Shown one piece after another: positions 35,971 to 46,726 of a DNA stretch of 64,000 bases. The notes under the pieces were generated by a model. It did no database searches, was not told the DNA's origin, and was given only the letters and a program-made list of their open reading frames with translations. Location of the stretch: assembly GCF_014898815.1 (NCBI RefSeq), contig NW_026515508.1, positions 62,001 to 126,000 on the forward strand. The letters run 5' to 3'. Numbering within the stretch: position 1 is the first letter of the stretch; each line of letters starts with the position of its first letter. The translations under genes and the position numbers were made by a program. The DNA is from Panonychus citri (taxonomy: Eukaryota > Arthropoda > Arachnida > Trombidiformes > Tetranychidae).

Positions 35971-37377
35971 CTAGATTTTCATCTTTGGGTCAAAGTTTTT
36001 ACAAGCAATAGCGGCGACTAAGGCAGCACCTCGACCTGACCCATCTTCGGACAACATGAGGTCAAATGGAAATCTGCACAAATCTTTGATCTTTTGTTCA
36101 ACTCGTTTCCGGAAGAAGGGGTGAAATCTCATTACTGACCCATCGTAGCCAATGGTTGTCTTTTTTTCTCGTCCAAGACGATTGAGTACCACCGATAGTC
36201 CAGCGGCCACGAGTCTTGAGGCTCTTTCAGCGACCAGATCACAGACATGTTTCACTATATCAACATCAACCGAATCAAAATCTTTGGTCTCAATTTTGGT
36301 GAAAACTTTGTAAATTGAATCTTCTCGGCGGGAAGCGATTCGAGATAAATGTTTCGCTGAGAATCCGCCCTTGACCACCAACATACTTGGAACCGGAACA
36401 CCAGGACAAAGAAGATCCTGTCGGTGAAGGTGTAAAAGCACTAGACGGGCAAGTTCACCAAGATACATACCAGAGATTAATTTCTCAAAGATCTGCATTC
36501 CCTGATTAAGTGAATTCGCGTCAACCTGACGATCGAAATCCGTTAAAATCTCATTTAACACTCCATTATCACCGAAAGCACCCCATTCACAGTTGACCGC
36601 AATTCGAGGTTTCTCATCATCACCCTTGGGCGGTTTCCATTTAGGGATTCGAGAAAGTTTCTCCATGTAACAAAGATTTGTACCCGTGCCGACAATCAGT
36701 CCAACTCTACATTCACGATTACGATGAGCACAGGACATTAAAGTTCCGGTGGTATCATTAATGACCGCAACTACCTCACACTTTACCTTACAATCACCTT
36801 TACGTTTTTCAAGTGACTCACGGAGGAGAGCGACAACATCGGCACCAACAACATCGGTACACTTGAAACCTTTAGTCCAACGGATCAGTTTAGCCGAGGC
36901 GAGTCCTTCTTGTCTCAATGGGAAACTAAAAGTAAACCCGATTGGTAGCACAGGTACCGTTATGTTTCTCGAACGGATAAACATGTAAACACAATCAGCG
37001 ATTCGGTCGAAAAGATCACGACCTGAGCCAATCATTACTTTAGCGGGAATCTCACAGGTTTCCGTGTCAATTGATGCTCGAGAACCATCAAGGGCAACAG
37101 TTAACACTCGGAAATTGGTACCACCAAGGTCAAGGGCCATGTACATACCGACCTCATTACCTTTGGGAATATCTCGAACATAAGTGAGTAACATTTTAAT
37201 TGTTGCATCATTCTCATTAGATAATCCTTGATTGAATTCAGTTTCCAGTAAATTCATGATGTATTTCAATTTATCGTCATTCAATTCGAGTCCTGAAGTT
37301 ATTGAGTTAACTCGAGCTAATCTTTCCTCCGGTGAAAGGTCAGATTGTAATGATGGGGTTTTCGGTAGTAAAGACAT
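35971..37377 (-). CDS. Hex-A: Hexokinase (single exon)
   Basis: A 468-aa protein, the length of an invertebrate 50-kDa hexokinase, which phosphorylates glucose to glucose-6-phosphate with ATP in the cytosol, the first step of glycolysis. All hallmark motifs are present: the phosphate-binding loop LDLGGTNFRV (82-91), the sugar-binding TFSFP (149-153) and RWTKGF (166-171), and NDTTGTL (207-213) with catalytic Asp208. GTGTN (230-234), EWGAFGDNG (264-272) and the adenosine motif SEDGSGRGAAL (443-453) follow. The single hexokinase unit argues against a vertebrate-type duplicated enzyme. No intron interrupts the coding sequence. The start is the first Met of the frame, in a position like that of other hexokinases. 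It reads towards the phosphatase gene and away from HSF. Confidence 0.95.
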   Translation of the reverse strand: MSLLPKTPSLQSDLSPEERLARVNSITSGLELNDDKLKYIMNLLETEFNQGLSNENDATIKMLLTYVRDIPKGNEVGMYMALDLGGTNFRVLTVALDGSRASIDTETCEIPAKVMIGSGRDLFDRIADCVYMFIRSRNITVPVLPIGFTFSFPLRQEGLASAKLIRWTKGFKCTDVVGADVVALLRESLEKRKGDCKVKCEVVAVINDTTGTLMSCAHRNRECRVGLIVGTGTNLCYMEKLSRIPKWKPPKGDDEKPRIAVNCEWGAFGDNGVLNEILTDFDRQVDANSLNQGMQIFEKLISGMYLGELARLVLLHLHRQDLLCPGVPVPSMLVVKGGFSAKHLSRIASRREDSIYKVFTKIETKDFDSVDVDIVKHVCDLVAERASRLVAAGLSVVLNRLGREKKTTIGYDGSVMRFHPFFRKRVEQKIKDLCRFPFDLMLSEDGSGRGAALVAAIACKNFDPKMKI

Positions 37378-38583
37378 GATGAAATACTTTCAATTGATTT
37401 AAATCTAATCGATTGATGATTAAAATATTTGATTGAACAATTGACAAATAAGATGGAAACCAAGTCAGATCAGATTTGTAAGAATTAACGATTTGTGAGG
37501 AGGAAGAAGAAAAAAACACCGAACAATTTGACAAAAGAAAATTAGAAACTCAAGAGAATCAAATAAATCACCACCACCACCACCACAGAAACAAAGTGAT
37601 TAAAGGATTAATCTGTTCTCGTAGTGGAAATTAGAATATAAGATGAGAGGAGAAAATAAAATGATGGCCAACAATTAGTTAATTGTAAAACACTGATAGT
37701 GAGAGATGTAAATAAAGAGTGAAATGAAAACAGTTTCACTTTCCTCTCTCAAGATTAGCCCATAGAATCCAGGTCAGCCCTGCGCAGGGAGAAAGGATGG
37801 AAACATAGAAAGAGGAAGAGAAACAAATAGACAGAGAAAAATTCTGGTTCAGTAAGTGGAGATAACCCAAAAAAAGAAAAGGTGATGAAATAATAACAGG
37901 CGACTCAGTGTATAACCTTCACTTGGAACTGATGATTATCATGAATTCTGAGAGAGAGAAAGAGAGACAGACAGAGAAAGTGGAAGATAAAAGTTCTTGA
38001 ATGATAAGAAAAAGGGTAAAACTGAATCTCTGGGAGGGAAAATGAAACCTGATGATGTAACAGTTATCATCCATTTCGTTTGTTGATTATTGATGATTAC
38101 TCTTTGATTAAAGGGGATTATTGTTGTTAGTTACCATGTCTCATGTACAAGGCTGAATATTATTATTACATGGTAGTAATTGTTGTAATTGTTTGAATTG
38201 TTAATCATCATGAAAAAAAAGCAACTACATCCACTGATTTACTTTCATTAATCTTACCTTGACTTTTGTTGTTATATTGATTGGCTGTTGATTTGTGATT
38301 GATAAATATAAACTAATAATCAATTGATTGATTGATTGTTAAACAGTTAACAAGCTTTGAGACACTGGATTTGATTGTGTGATTTTAATACTTGTAATTT
38401 GTTGTTGTTTGTTGTATCCTGTTGGGTTAATTTGATTTGTTTGTACACGGGATTTAGTTAAAAATTGACAAAACAAAAAGACAAAAAAGAAATGGGAAAT
38501 TAGGATTAATTTGGTTAATTAATTTAGACACAGGAAGGATTAGTTTGATGATTGATTATTTATAATTTTATAATGTTTACAAT
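37378..38583. other. Hexokinase upstream / HSF downstream region
   Basis: 1.2 kb without coding sequence. It holds the hexokinase 5' region (it has no coding exon here) and, at the far end, the HSF 3' UTR. A GC-rich palindrome lies at 37778-37789, and a (CAC)n tract near 37570. Confidence 0.5.
37778..37789. promoter_or_regulatory. CCCTGCGCAGGG palindrome upstream of hexokinase
   Basis: A perfect 12-bp palindrome 400 bp upstream of the hexokinase start codon. Its TGCGCA core is an NRF-1-like half site and is rare in this AT-rich sequence. A promoter role is inference. Confidence 0.3.
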
Positions 38584-38839
38584 TTAAAGTAATTGTTCAA
38601 ATAGACCGTTTAATGAAGATGAATTCATAACAGATTGGATTGTTGGATCGAGAAGCGCTTCTATGTTAATTGTGCCCACTGATGGATCGATTAAAGATGA
38701 ATCAGTGTTTAATTGTTGTTGTACAGATTCCATATCAGTATTGGTTAGATTATTGGGTGTCATCAGTGTTTGGTCAATTACTGATTGTAGTGGATCGAAA
38801 AGTGATTCCACATCTCTATCAGTGTCATCTATTTGATGG

Positions 38840-38873
<34 letters not shown>

Positions 38874-40266
38874 GATGGTTTGAGTCTAAAATATTTTCCA
38901 CTAAACTTTCCGGATGAGCTGATGTTAATTGACTCAATTCTGTATTAGAAATCATATTACTTGTAGACACTGATGGATTATTTAAAGATGAGTCAGTGTT
39001 TAATTGTTGTACAGATTCAATATTGGATAAGTTGTTGTTGTTATTAGAAGATGATGATGGAGAAGAGGTTGTCATCATGTTTTGATCAATTACTGATTGT
39101 AGTGGGTCGAAAAAGTTATCCACTGTATCTGTGTGATCTAATTGATTGGTGACTAGAATATTATCCGTTAAATTATCTGTATTGTGAACTGTTAATGGAC
39201 TTAATTCTTCAGCGGCAATTATGGGACAATTGTTTGCTGCTGCTTCCAGTTCAGCTTCGATAAAATCATCGGAAACATCGAAAATGGTTGGACCAAATTT
39301 CTCTAATGTATTTATTGTTTGTTCATCACCTTCTTTAGCTGGTCTCTTTGATTTACTAAATTCTGATTCGGTATCACCAGTCTCATCAAGGCCAATCATT
39401 AATGGTGATTTACGTTTAACTCCTATTCCTCTTTGTTGAACAATGGATAATAAGAATTGGAGTAATTTCTCAACAATATGTTGTTGTTTCTGATATTGTT
39501 GCCTGAGAATTGCTATCTCTCTCCAAAGAGCTTCATTCTCTTTCTGCATTTTAACTAATATATTGTCAACCGTATCCTGTTTTCCTTTAATTGCTTTAAC
39601 GTCAACCAAAATGGAACCGACATCATCATGTCTCACTTCATTCTCATCAATACTTTTAGCTGCTGAAACCTGTAAAGGTGTTTTAATCTTCCGTTTGATC
39701 AGTTCCAATGAGGCCTCTTGATCTTTAACAAAGTGAGCATGGTAAAACTCTATATCATCTCTTTCCGCTCTTAGGCCACTATTTTCAATACTGGTAATCT
39801 TACGAAATCCGTACATATTTAACTGCCTTATAAAACTGGCCATGTTGTTATGCTTAAAGTATAAGGGAAGCAATTCCTTAGCAAATTGTGCTTGGTTACT
39901 GATGACAAAACTTTTACCATTTTGAGACCAATGAATTAGATTATCATAGTTTGGATCTTCAACCAATTTCCATAGTTTTGTTAGAAATGCAGGCACATTG
40001 ACCGATGATCCATCCATCTGAACAATTTAAGAACAAGAAAACAATGACAATTAGTGATGATGATGGAAAATTATTTTCTTTTTTATATAAAGAAAACCAA
40101 GAGAAATCATCTGTTCAATAGATGGCGTTGATCTTTCATGTCCAATTAATGATTAGATAGAAAAATTTTTTTTGTAGAAAATGAAAAATTTGTATCATTG
40201 GGTGTTGGCTATTTATTCATTTTTAGAGACAATTAGACAAATTTTCAGGGTACTCACCGTTGACAT
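38584..40266 (-). CDS. Hsf: Heat shock transcription factor, two coding exons
   Basis: Exon 1 coding part is 40258-40266 (ATG TCA ACG, then GTGAGT). Exon 2 is 40017-38584, preceded by a TTCAG acceptor. The joined protein is 480 aa (MST followed by MDGSS). Numbering from MDGSS, residues 7-110 are the winged-helix HSF DNA-binding domain, with the recognition-helix block FKHNNMASFIRQLNMYGFRK. About 135-200 is the leucine-rich HR-A/B coiled coil used for trimerisation, followed by a KRKS/KSKRPAK basic stretch. The C-terminal half is acidic and Ser/Asn-rich and contains an 85-89-residue tandem duplication and a 14-His tract. HSF trimers bind nGAAn arrays and activate chaperone genes on stress. If the mini-exon is skipped, MDGSS is a usable alternative start. 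Confidence 0.95.
38674..39207 (-). repeat. Tandem duplication within the HSF transactivation region
   Basis: Copy 1 (39207-38953, residues 271-355) and copy 2 (38940-38674, residues 360-448) share the ordered blocks ELS-L, L-NIL, FDPLQSVIDQ, -ESVQQ and LNTDSSL--PSV. Copy 2 contains the poly-His insertion. Confidence 0.9.
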
Positions 40267-41209
40267 GGTGTCTGAAAGGTCCACAATTACAAAATAATGG
40301 TTAACTCAAGTGAAAAGATGATTAATTTTGTTCAATTAACAAATAAGTAAATAGCTTGTAAGTTGATGTGAGAAAAGGTAAACAACTTAGACCCGAATAT
40401 CGGTTAGGATCCAATTGGGATTGGAATCTTTTTTCTTGATATTCGAATCCAAATTTCCCGAATTCGGTGAAAAGAAATTTAATTTTGTTTTTCTACAATT
40501 AATTAGTCTAATTTTTCCTTTATCATAATTAGAAATTAATTAGAGGTTATGAAATGAACCAAATTATTACAAACTGTTAGTTTCATCCAAATGATTGATC
40601 CACAATTAGAACTTGAATTTTTTACTTCTATCAAAAATCGAATATTGAAAATTAGAATTAACTTAACTTCCTCATTGATTAAATCTTTCAATTGGAATTC
40701 AACAAGTTGATTGTTGATGATAAACTTAATTATTCCTAATCAAATGGTATTAAGATCAAGTTGATTAGTTAAAGACCAAAAGATTAACTTGACTTTTAAT
40801 TTCCTTTTAATTTCAGTCAATTTGATTTAGAAACTTTTCCACTTTAACTATTACATTTAAAGTGATTTCAAATTGAAACTAAATTTGCTTATCAAAATTT
40901 ATCTCAATTTAGATTAAATAAAATAGAGAGAGAATTGAATTAATTCTGATAAGTCAAAAATGTGAAAGAAAAATTTTGTTTTTTCGCTGTTTCAAATTTC
41001 GCGCAATAGAAAAAAAAAGAAAGAGAAAAAAAGTCTCTTTCTTTTTTCTTCTCACATTTGAGTTGAATGTTTATCTTTGGTTAGAAATGATTTTTTTTAT
41101 TCCTTTCAATTAACTTATGCAATCAATTTAATAATCAAATTGTGATTTTATTTTCTCATCAATGGTATTGTGATCCTCTAATTAGAGGAGAATCTTGAAT
41201 TAGTCAAAC
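40267..41209. promoter_or_regulatory. Divergent HSF / TIM44 upstream region
   Basis: 943 bp separate the two start codons of oppositely transcribed genes, so this stretch should hold both promoters. An E2F-like TTTCGCGC lies at 40997-41004. It is followed by a 14-bp-stem inverted repeat (41013-41026 with 41034-41047). Near 40390-40470 there are overlapping imperfect palindromes (CCGAATATCGG, GATATTCGAATCC). I do not see a clean heat-shock element array. Confidence 0.5.
41013..41047. other. 14-bp-stem purine/pyrimidine hairpin
   Basis: AAAAAAGAAAGAGA pairs perfectly with TCTCTTTCTTTTTT across a 7-base loop, about 165 bp upstream of the TIM44 start codon. Confidence 0.8.
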
Positions 41210-43246
41210 ATGTTCAATGTCGTAAGTGTAATTTGCGTTTGTTTTTTATTCTCTTTTCGTTTTTATGTCCTTGGTGTTTTTTTCTCTCTCATTATTACCA
41301 TGCCTTTTGCCGGTTTCTCTTTATTAATCTTTTTAATTATTCTCTTATTACATTCTCCAAATTGACAATTTTTAGGTTCGCTATAATCAATTTTGTCGTT
41401 ACTATCAAACAATCGCCAAACATCAACATCAACACCATCACAATTTAACAAGATCGGTGATTAGTCAACAGAATCAAGTTGATGGATTTACTTATTGTGT
41501 ACATAAAGTTAGTAATTGTCTCTTTTTTATATTCTAAATTATTCTTGATCATTGTGATTGAAATTTTTTCTCTCTTCTTCTTTATAGAGATATTTATCTT
41601 CCTCTGAGAGGAAAGGATTTTTTGGTCAAGTTTTCGACAACATCAAACAAGAGATCGCCAAGAATAAGGAGATGAAGGAAAATATTAAAAAGTTTAGAGA
41701 AGAAGCACAAAAATTGGAAGAATCGGAAGCGTTGAAAAAAGCTAGAGAAAAGTTTGTGAGTTGATGATTCTTATTATTCTTTTTTTCGGTTAAATTATCA
41801 TTCGAAAATTTAACTAATATTTGTACATCTGAACTGATTGAATTTTGTTGTTTGTCTTAATTTTCCAGGAAGCCATTGAAGCAGAAACAACCAAAGGATC
41901 TGAGAAAGTTAAAGAACAATTGAAATCGTTGAAAGATAAATTTAAGGAAACAATTGAGGAAGCGAGTAAGACTGACATTGGAAGACAGGGTATTAAAGTT
42001 AGCGAGGAATTTGTTAAACAAGCGAAAGCAGCATCGGAACAATTAGCTAAACAAGGACAACAATTAGGAGATGCAACTGCATTTAAAGCTGTAAGTGAAG
42101 GTGTAAAGGCGATTAAAGAAGAGGTTGATGATGTAACAGTATCTGGACCTAGAGTTTATCAACCACCTAGAAAATTACGTAAACGAACAGAGCAATTAAA
42201 CACTGACGACAAACCAATTGAAGCTAACACGTAAGTTTTATAATAACATCCATTGTTAGTTATTAATCCAATGATTAGATAATCAATTTTTTAATTTGAT
42301 ATTTTGTTTATATCAAATATAGGGAAGCGACTGGAGTTGAACTTCATAAAGACTCTAAATGGTACAAAAGCTGGGAAAATTTCAAAGAAAACAATCAATA
42401 TGTGAACAAAGTTTTCGATTGGAAAATGAAATACGATGAAAGTGACAGTCCAATTGTTCGTGCATCCCGATTGGTTACCGACAAATTGGGTGAAATGTTT
42501 GGTGGTGTTTTCCGAAAAACTGAACTATCCGAGGCCTTAACCGAAATCTGTAAGATGGATCCTAACTTTGATAAAGCAGCGTTTTTAAGAGAGTGTGAAG
42601 TAGACATAATACCAAATATTTTAGAAGCCATGGTTAGAGGTGATTTAGAGATATTACAAGATTGGTGCCATGAATCGGTAAGCAGTTGAAAGTTGATTTA
42701 ATTAAATTGCTCTTTTAATTGTATCACATTTCCAATCCTCTTTTTCCATAGGCTTTCAGTAGATTAAAAGTTCCAATTGACACGGCAATCAAATTAGGAT
42801 ATAAAATGGATTCCAAAGTTTTAGATATTTCCCATGTTGATGTAAGTAATTTCTCGTTTGTGATTGAACAAAATGACCATGTTAATTGTTGTTACAAAAA
42901 TTTTCTTTTCATTTTTTCCATCAGCTTGCTATGGGACAAATTATGGAGCAAGGGCCGGTATTGATTATTACATTTCAAACTCAGCAAATTATGTGTGTTA
43001 GAGATGGTTCTGGAAATGTAGTTGAAGGAGATCCAGTAAGTATTGTAGTGAGAAAAAAGTTGATTAGATTAATTGACTTGAAGTGATTAATAATTGATGT
43101 TATTCCTTTCTTTTCTGTCTTATTAGAACGCGATTCTTAGATTCCATTATGTTTGGGTATTATGTCGAGATCAAGAAGAGCTTAATCCTAAAGCAGCTTG
43201 GCGACTTTTGGATTTATCAGCAAATAGTCAACAACAATGGTTATGA
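41210..43246 (+). CDS. Tim44: TIM44, mitochondrial import motor subunit, eight exons
   Basis: Exons: 41210-41221, 41376-41507, 41588-41755, 41869-42230, 42323-42677, 42752-42841, 42925-43035, 43127-43246. All have GT/AG borders and consistent phases, giving 449 aa (human TIM44 is 452). The first exon encodes only MFNV, and a basic, aromatic presequence follows (VRYNQFCRYY...), ending near RYLSSSERKGFFGQ. The charged coiled-coil region (IKQEIAKNKEMKENIKKFREEA) and the C-terminal TIM44 domain (HKDSKWYKSWENFKE, KMKYDESDSPIVRASR, DIIPNILEAM, GPVLIITFQ, LNPKAAWRLLD) match the family closely. TIM44 tethers mtHsp70 to the TIM23 channel on the matrix side and supports protein import. It is convergent with MND1, with 94 bp between the stop codons. 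Confidence 0.97.
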
Positions 43247-43340
43247 TTATGTAGATTTTTGAGTTCTAAAAATATAAAATTAAATGTTCTTTGTAAATTA
43301 ACAAATGATACTTTTTTCTTGATTGTATTGAAGAAAACCA

Positions 43341-43976
43341 TCATTCGATGTAGTCAAAGTCTTCTGGTAACTCGAATTGACTGTTAAATTGACTTGTTTC
43401 CACGTTAAATTTGTTACGGCAGAAATCACGTATAACCTCAATATACTCTGTCCATCGATTGGCTTCATTTTTTAACACTTTTATTTCACCATTGATTTCA
43501 TCAACATATTCCGGATTGTTGAATTTAACTGAATTCCATTTAGCTTTCAGTTGATCTCTTTCAAGGGTCAATTTGGTTACTTCCAACATTTTACTTTTAC
43601 GTTCTTCCAAATCATCAGTAGACGTTTTATTTAGCTCCTTTTCCACCTCAATAAGATCACTTTTCAATTTTTCATTTCGTTCATGATCGGTTTTCAATTT
43701 TTTCTTCAACGTTTCCGATCTTTTAGAAGAAAAAGCCCAAAAATAAGTAGACGTACCAATCTTATCCGTTTCAATTAGATCATCATCTTGAAGAGCTTTA
43801 ATAACATCCTTAACAGTTTGAGAAACAATTCCCTTCTCTTTGGGTAAAATTTTCTCCAACTCTTTCAATTGAAAAACACTTTTAGAATTAGAAAGATATT
43901 CCAAAGCACGACGAGCCTTCTCATCTTTAGAAAGACCACCTTTCTTACTCATTTCAACCAATTGTATCACCGACAC
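43341..43976 (-). CDS. Mnd1: MND1, meiotic recombination protein
   Basis: Single-exon ORF of 211 aa. The second Met (at 43952, MSKKGGLSKDEK) aligns with the usual MND1 N-terminus and would give 203 aa against 205 in human, so it may be the true start. The N-terminal winged helix has VFQLKELEKILPKEKGI and IGTSTYFWAF. A long coiled coil covers about 80-150. The C-terminus has ANRWTEYIEVI and ends in the hallmark PEDFDYIE. MND1 pairs with HOP2/PSMC3IP to stimulate RAD51/DMC1 strand exchange in meiosis; no HOP2 gene is seen here. Only one exon is present, which is compact for this family. Confidence 0.96.
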   Translation of the reverse strand: MSVIQLVEMSKKGGLSKDEKARRALEYLSNSKSVFQLKELEKILPKEKGIVSQTVKDVIKALQDDDLIETDKIGTSTYFWAFSSKRSETLKKKLKTDHERNEKLKSDLIEVEKELNKTSTDDLEERKSKMLEVTKLTLERDQLKAKWNSVKFNNPEYVDEINGEIKVLKNEANRWTEYIEVIRDFCRNKFNVETSQFNSQFELPEDFDYIE

Positions 43977-44215
43977 AAATCACAAAACACAAAACAATAA
44001 ATTCTAATTAAATTAATTACCTTAAAAATACAACAAATTTAATTCTAATTTTAAAAATGAGAAAATTTAATTTTCTTCAAGGAAAAAAAACTCAAGAGAA
44101 TAAAAAAATTTTCGAAACCCGGCAAACCGAACGGACCAATCAGAGAACAGCGAACCTGCTGCCATCTAGCGAATGGAAACTAACCTACAGTTCGTAATCT
44201 TCTTTAAATTAAAAA
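43977..44215 (-). promoter_or_regulatory. Probable MND1 promoter with CCAAT box
   Basis: A GC-richer patch at about 44115-44180 directly upstream of MND1 contains CCAATCAG (44136-44143, an NF-Y-type site) and GCCATCTA (44161-44168). The reverse complement of the latter, TAGATGGC, also occurs at 40119-40126 near the HSF start. Assignment is by position and motif only. Confidence 0.4.
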
Positions 44216-44946
44216 TGAAAAGTAATTAAAAAGATAAAGAGAATAGAAAAAAAAAGGTAATCTCGATTTAGAATTATCTAGAATTAGAAGTTAATTGGAC
44301 AAAAAGACTCTTTTTGTTGGCATGGAAGAAGAAAATGAGAAAAAAAAGAGGAAAAGAAAATTCGATTTGAAATAATGTAACTTAAATAATGAATTTCGAT
44401 TTAATTTCAATGATTATCACCTAAAGTTTGAAGTTTCTGTTGAAATGATAAAATCAACCTGTTGACCTTATTTTCAAATGGCCTTGGTGAAGGTTATTTA
44501 CTCAATGATATCTGAATGAGTGAATCAGTAAATATAAAAGGATGAAGAGAAACTATTATTCATTATGAATAAAGTCATTTCATAATTAATGAGGTTTCCC
44601 CAATGAATTAGTAAGATATCACTGAATAAACTATACACCATGAAGTTAGCATGAAAAGTGAGTAGGAATTTAGTTTTTTTCCATCTCCATTCATGTCAGA
44701 ATTTAACAATCACAGTTAGATAAATAATAATAAGAAGATGAGAGAAGGTTAAGAAAAGTAGAAGAGAATTTTTTTCCAAATCATTTTCACCATGACTCAA
44801 GTTTTTCCTTCACAATTTAACAAGTTAATTAATGATTAAGAAAACTCAAAAATTATCAAGGTTAATAAGTTTAATCGAATTAATTAGTTGAAATGATCAA
44901 ATTTCCGCATTAATTGTTCAAATCAATTTTTCTTTTTCATTTTAAA

Positions 44947-44958
44947 TTTGGCGCCAAA
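44947..44958. promoter_or_regulatory. TTTGGCGCCAAA palindrome (E2F-type)
   Basis: A perfect 12-bp palindrome carrying the E2F/DP core on both strands. It lies 245 bp upstream of a possible mini-exon at 45203. Confidence 0.4.
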
Positions 44959-45202
44959 AGAATTTTAATCTTTTCTTTTGTTCATTTTCTCTAATTTTTA
45001 ATTGTTCATTTCGTTTGTTTATCTCTTCCAATTGAGATTCTCAATTTGAGAAAAGTTATTTTTTATTTTCTCTTTTTGTTCTTTTCTTTTATAGTTACAA
45101 AGTTTATCCAGTCACCTTGTTAATCGTAAGGTTATAGGGTTACATATTTTCAGTGTCTTTCTATTCTGATTCCTCTGATTCTCCCTGTAAAGATTGAGGA
45201 AA

Positions 45203-45238
45203 ATGAGTAAACAACAACATGATGCAGGGAAGGGGAAG
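45203..45238 (+). other. Possible first coding mini-exon of an unidentified gene
   Basis: ATG followed by 12 codons (MSKQQHDAGKGK) ends directly at a GTAACT donor. It sits downstream of an E2F-like palindrome and a pyrimidine-rich leader. The exon ends in phase 0 and does not fit the phase of the POU4 exon acceptors, so I cannot link it to that gene. It may be chance. Confidence 0.15.
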
Positions 45239-45702
45239 GTAACTAAGCTCTTCTCTCTATCGCTGTTGTGTTAAAACCTCTTATATGCTATCAAGCAACA
45301 GAATTTAAGCTTTTGTGTTTACTAGTATATTCTCATAAGAGGATGATGATGATGATGATGATGATGGAAGAAAATTTGTTCAAGGGATGGATTCTCACTT
45401 TTTTCTTTCTTTCTCTCTCTCTCTCTCTTTCTTTATTTTCCTAGGTCTTTTTCTTCAGCTCTCTCGTCTTTTGGTTCTTGGATCGAACAGGGAAATAAGG
45501 TTTTTCCATCCTCATGCAAAATTCAAACCTCAATCATCTTTACCATCATCATCTTCTCATCTCTTTTTATTTCTACACTTTATCCTCTACCTTTTCTTTT
45601 CATCTTCTATGTTTTTCTCTCTTTCTATCTTTTCCTTTTCTATTATATTATTATATTATACTCTTTGGTAAGTTATATATATGTGTTCAAGAGAGAAGAG
45701 AA

Positions 45703-45741
<39 letters not shown>

Positions 45742-46693
45742 GAGTCAAAGTGGAAGAGGATAAGATGAGAAAGAAGATGAAGATGAGAAGGAAAAGAAAA
45801 GGTTTGGTCATTAGTATGAGCTACGTTTTCTATTCCAAGTTTTACAGTTCTAGATTCACATTGGAAGGAAAATCTCCCAGAAACAATTTCATCATCATCT
45901 CTACCACCTCAACCTCCGCCATTATCATCATCATGATTCTGAATCATCTTCTAAAATGGGTAAAGAAAAATTGTTCATGATTGAGGTAAAAACTCATAAC
46001 AAGTTGACTCTCTAACAAGATATTAGCTTTTAACATAAACCAACACTAACCACTGATCATCATCTTAATATTATCTTTTTTTTATTAGGTCTATATCATC
46101 ATCATCATCTCTGATCATTTTGATTGTTTGAACAAACCAAATCAAGGAGGAAAAAAAACTGTAAATCCAATCAGAAATTAAATCTAGAAGATAAAATTAC
46201 CAATAATCATAATAATATCAAGGTAAGAAAGGTAAACATACATTAGGCTTGTATGTTTATTCAACATCAACATCATCATCAACACAAACACATCAAAGGT
46301 TAACCACACAACGCACTGGAGAAACAATTATATCAACAATCAAGCTTTTATTTTCTGCGTCAAATCATCAATCAAAACTAAACCAACTTCTTGATTAGTG
46401 TGTTGGAAAAAACTAAAAGAGAGAATGACAATAACGATGACAAAAAAAGACACACAATCAGTCAGGTGATTAATATATTAATGATTACGATGATGATTGT
46501 TGACTATGATGGATGGACAATATAAATCTCAAAAGACAAATTGTCAAAGTGTAAAGAAGAAGAGAAAAAATCGAAACAATCAAAATTAAATTGATTCTTG
46601 TCTTCCTATGATTAACCTGATTTTCAGCTTCCATTGTGAATTAAGTTTAACAACAAACACCTTGAGATATAATCAATCATGATATTGGATAAC

Positions 46694-46726
<33 letters not shown>

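Noticed and set aside
40440..40460. TTCGAATCC resembling a tRNA T-loop
   Set aside because: No matching acceptor stem, anticodon arm or A-box at the right distances.
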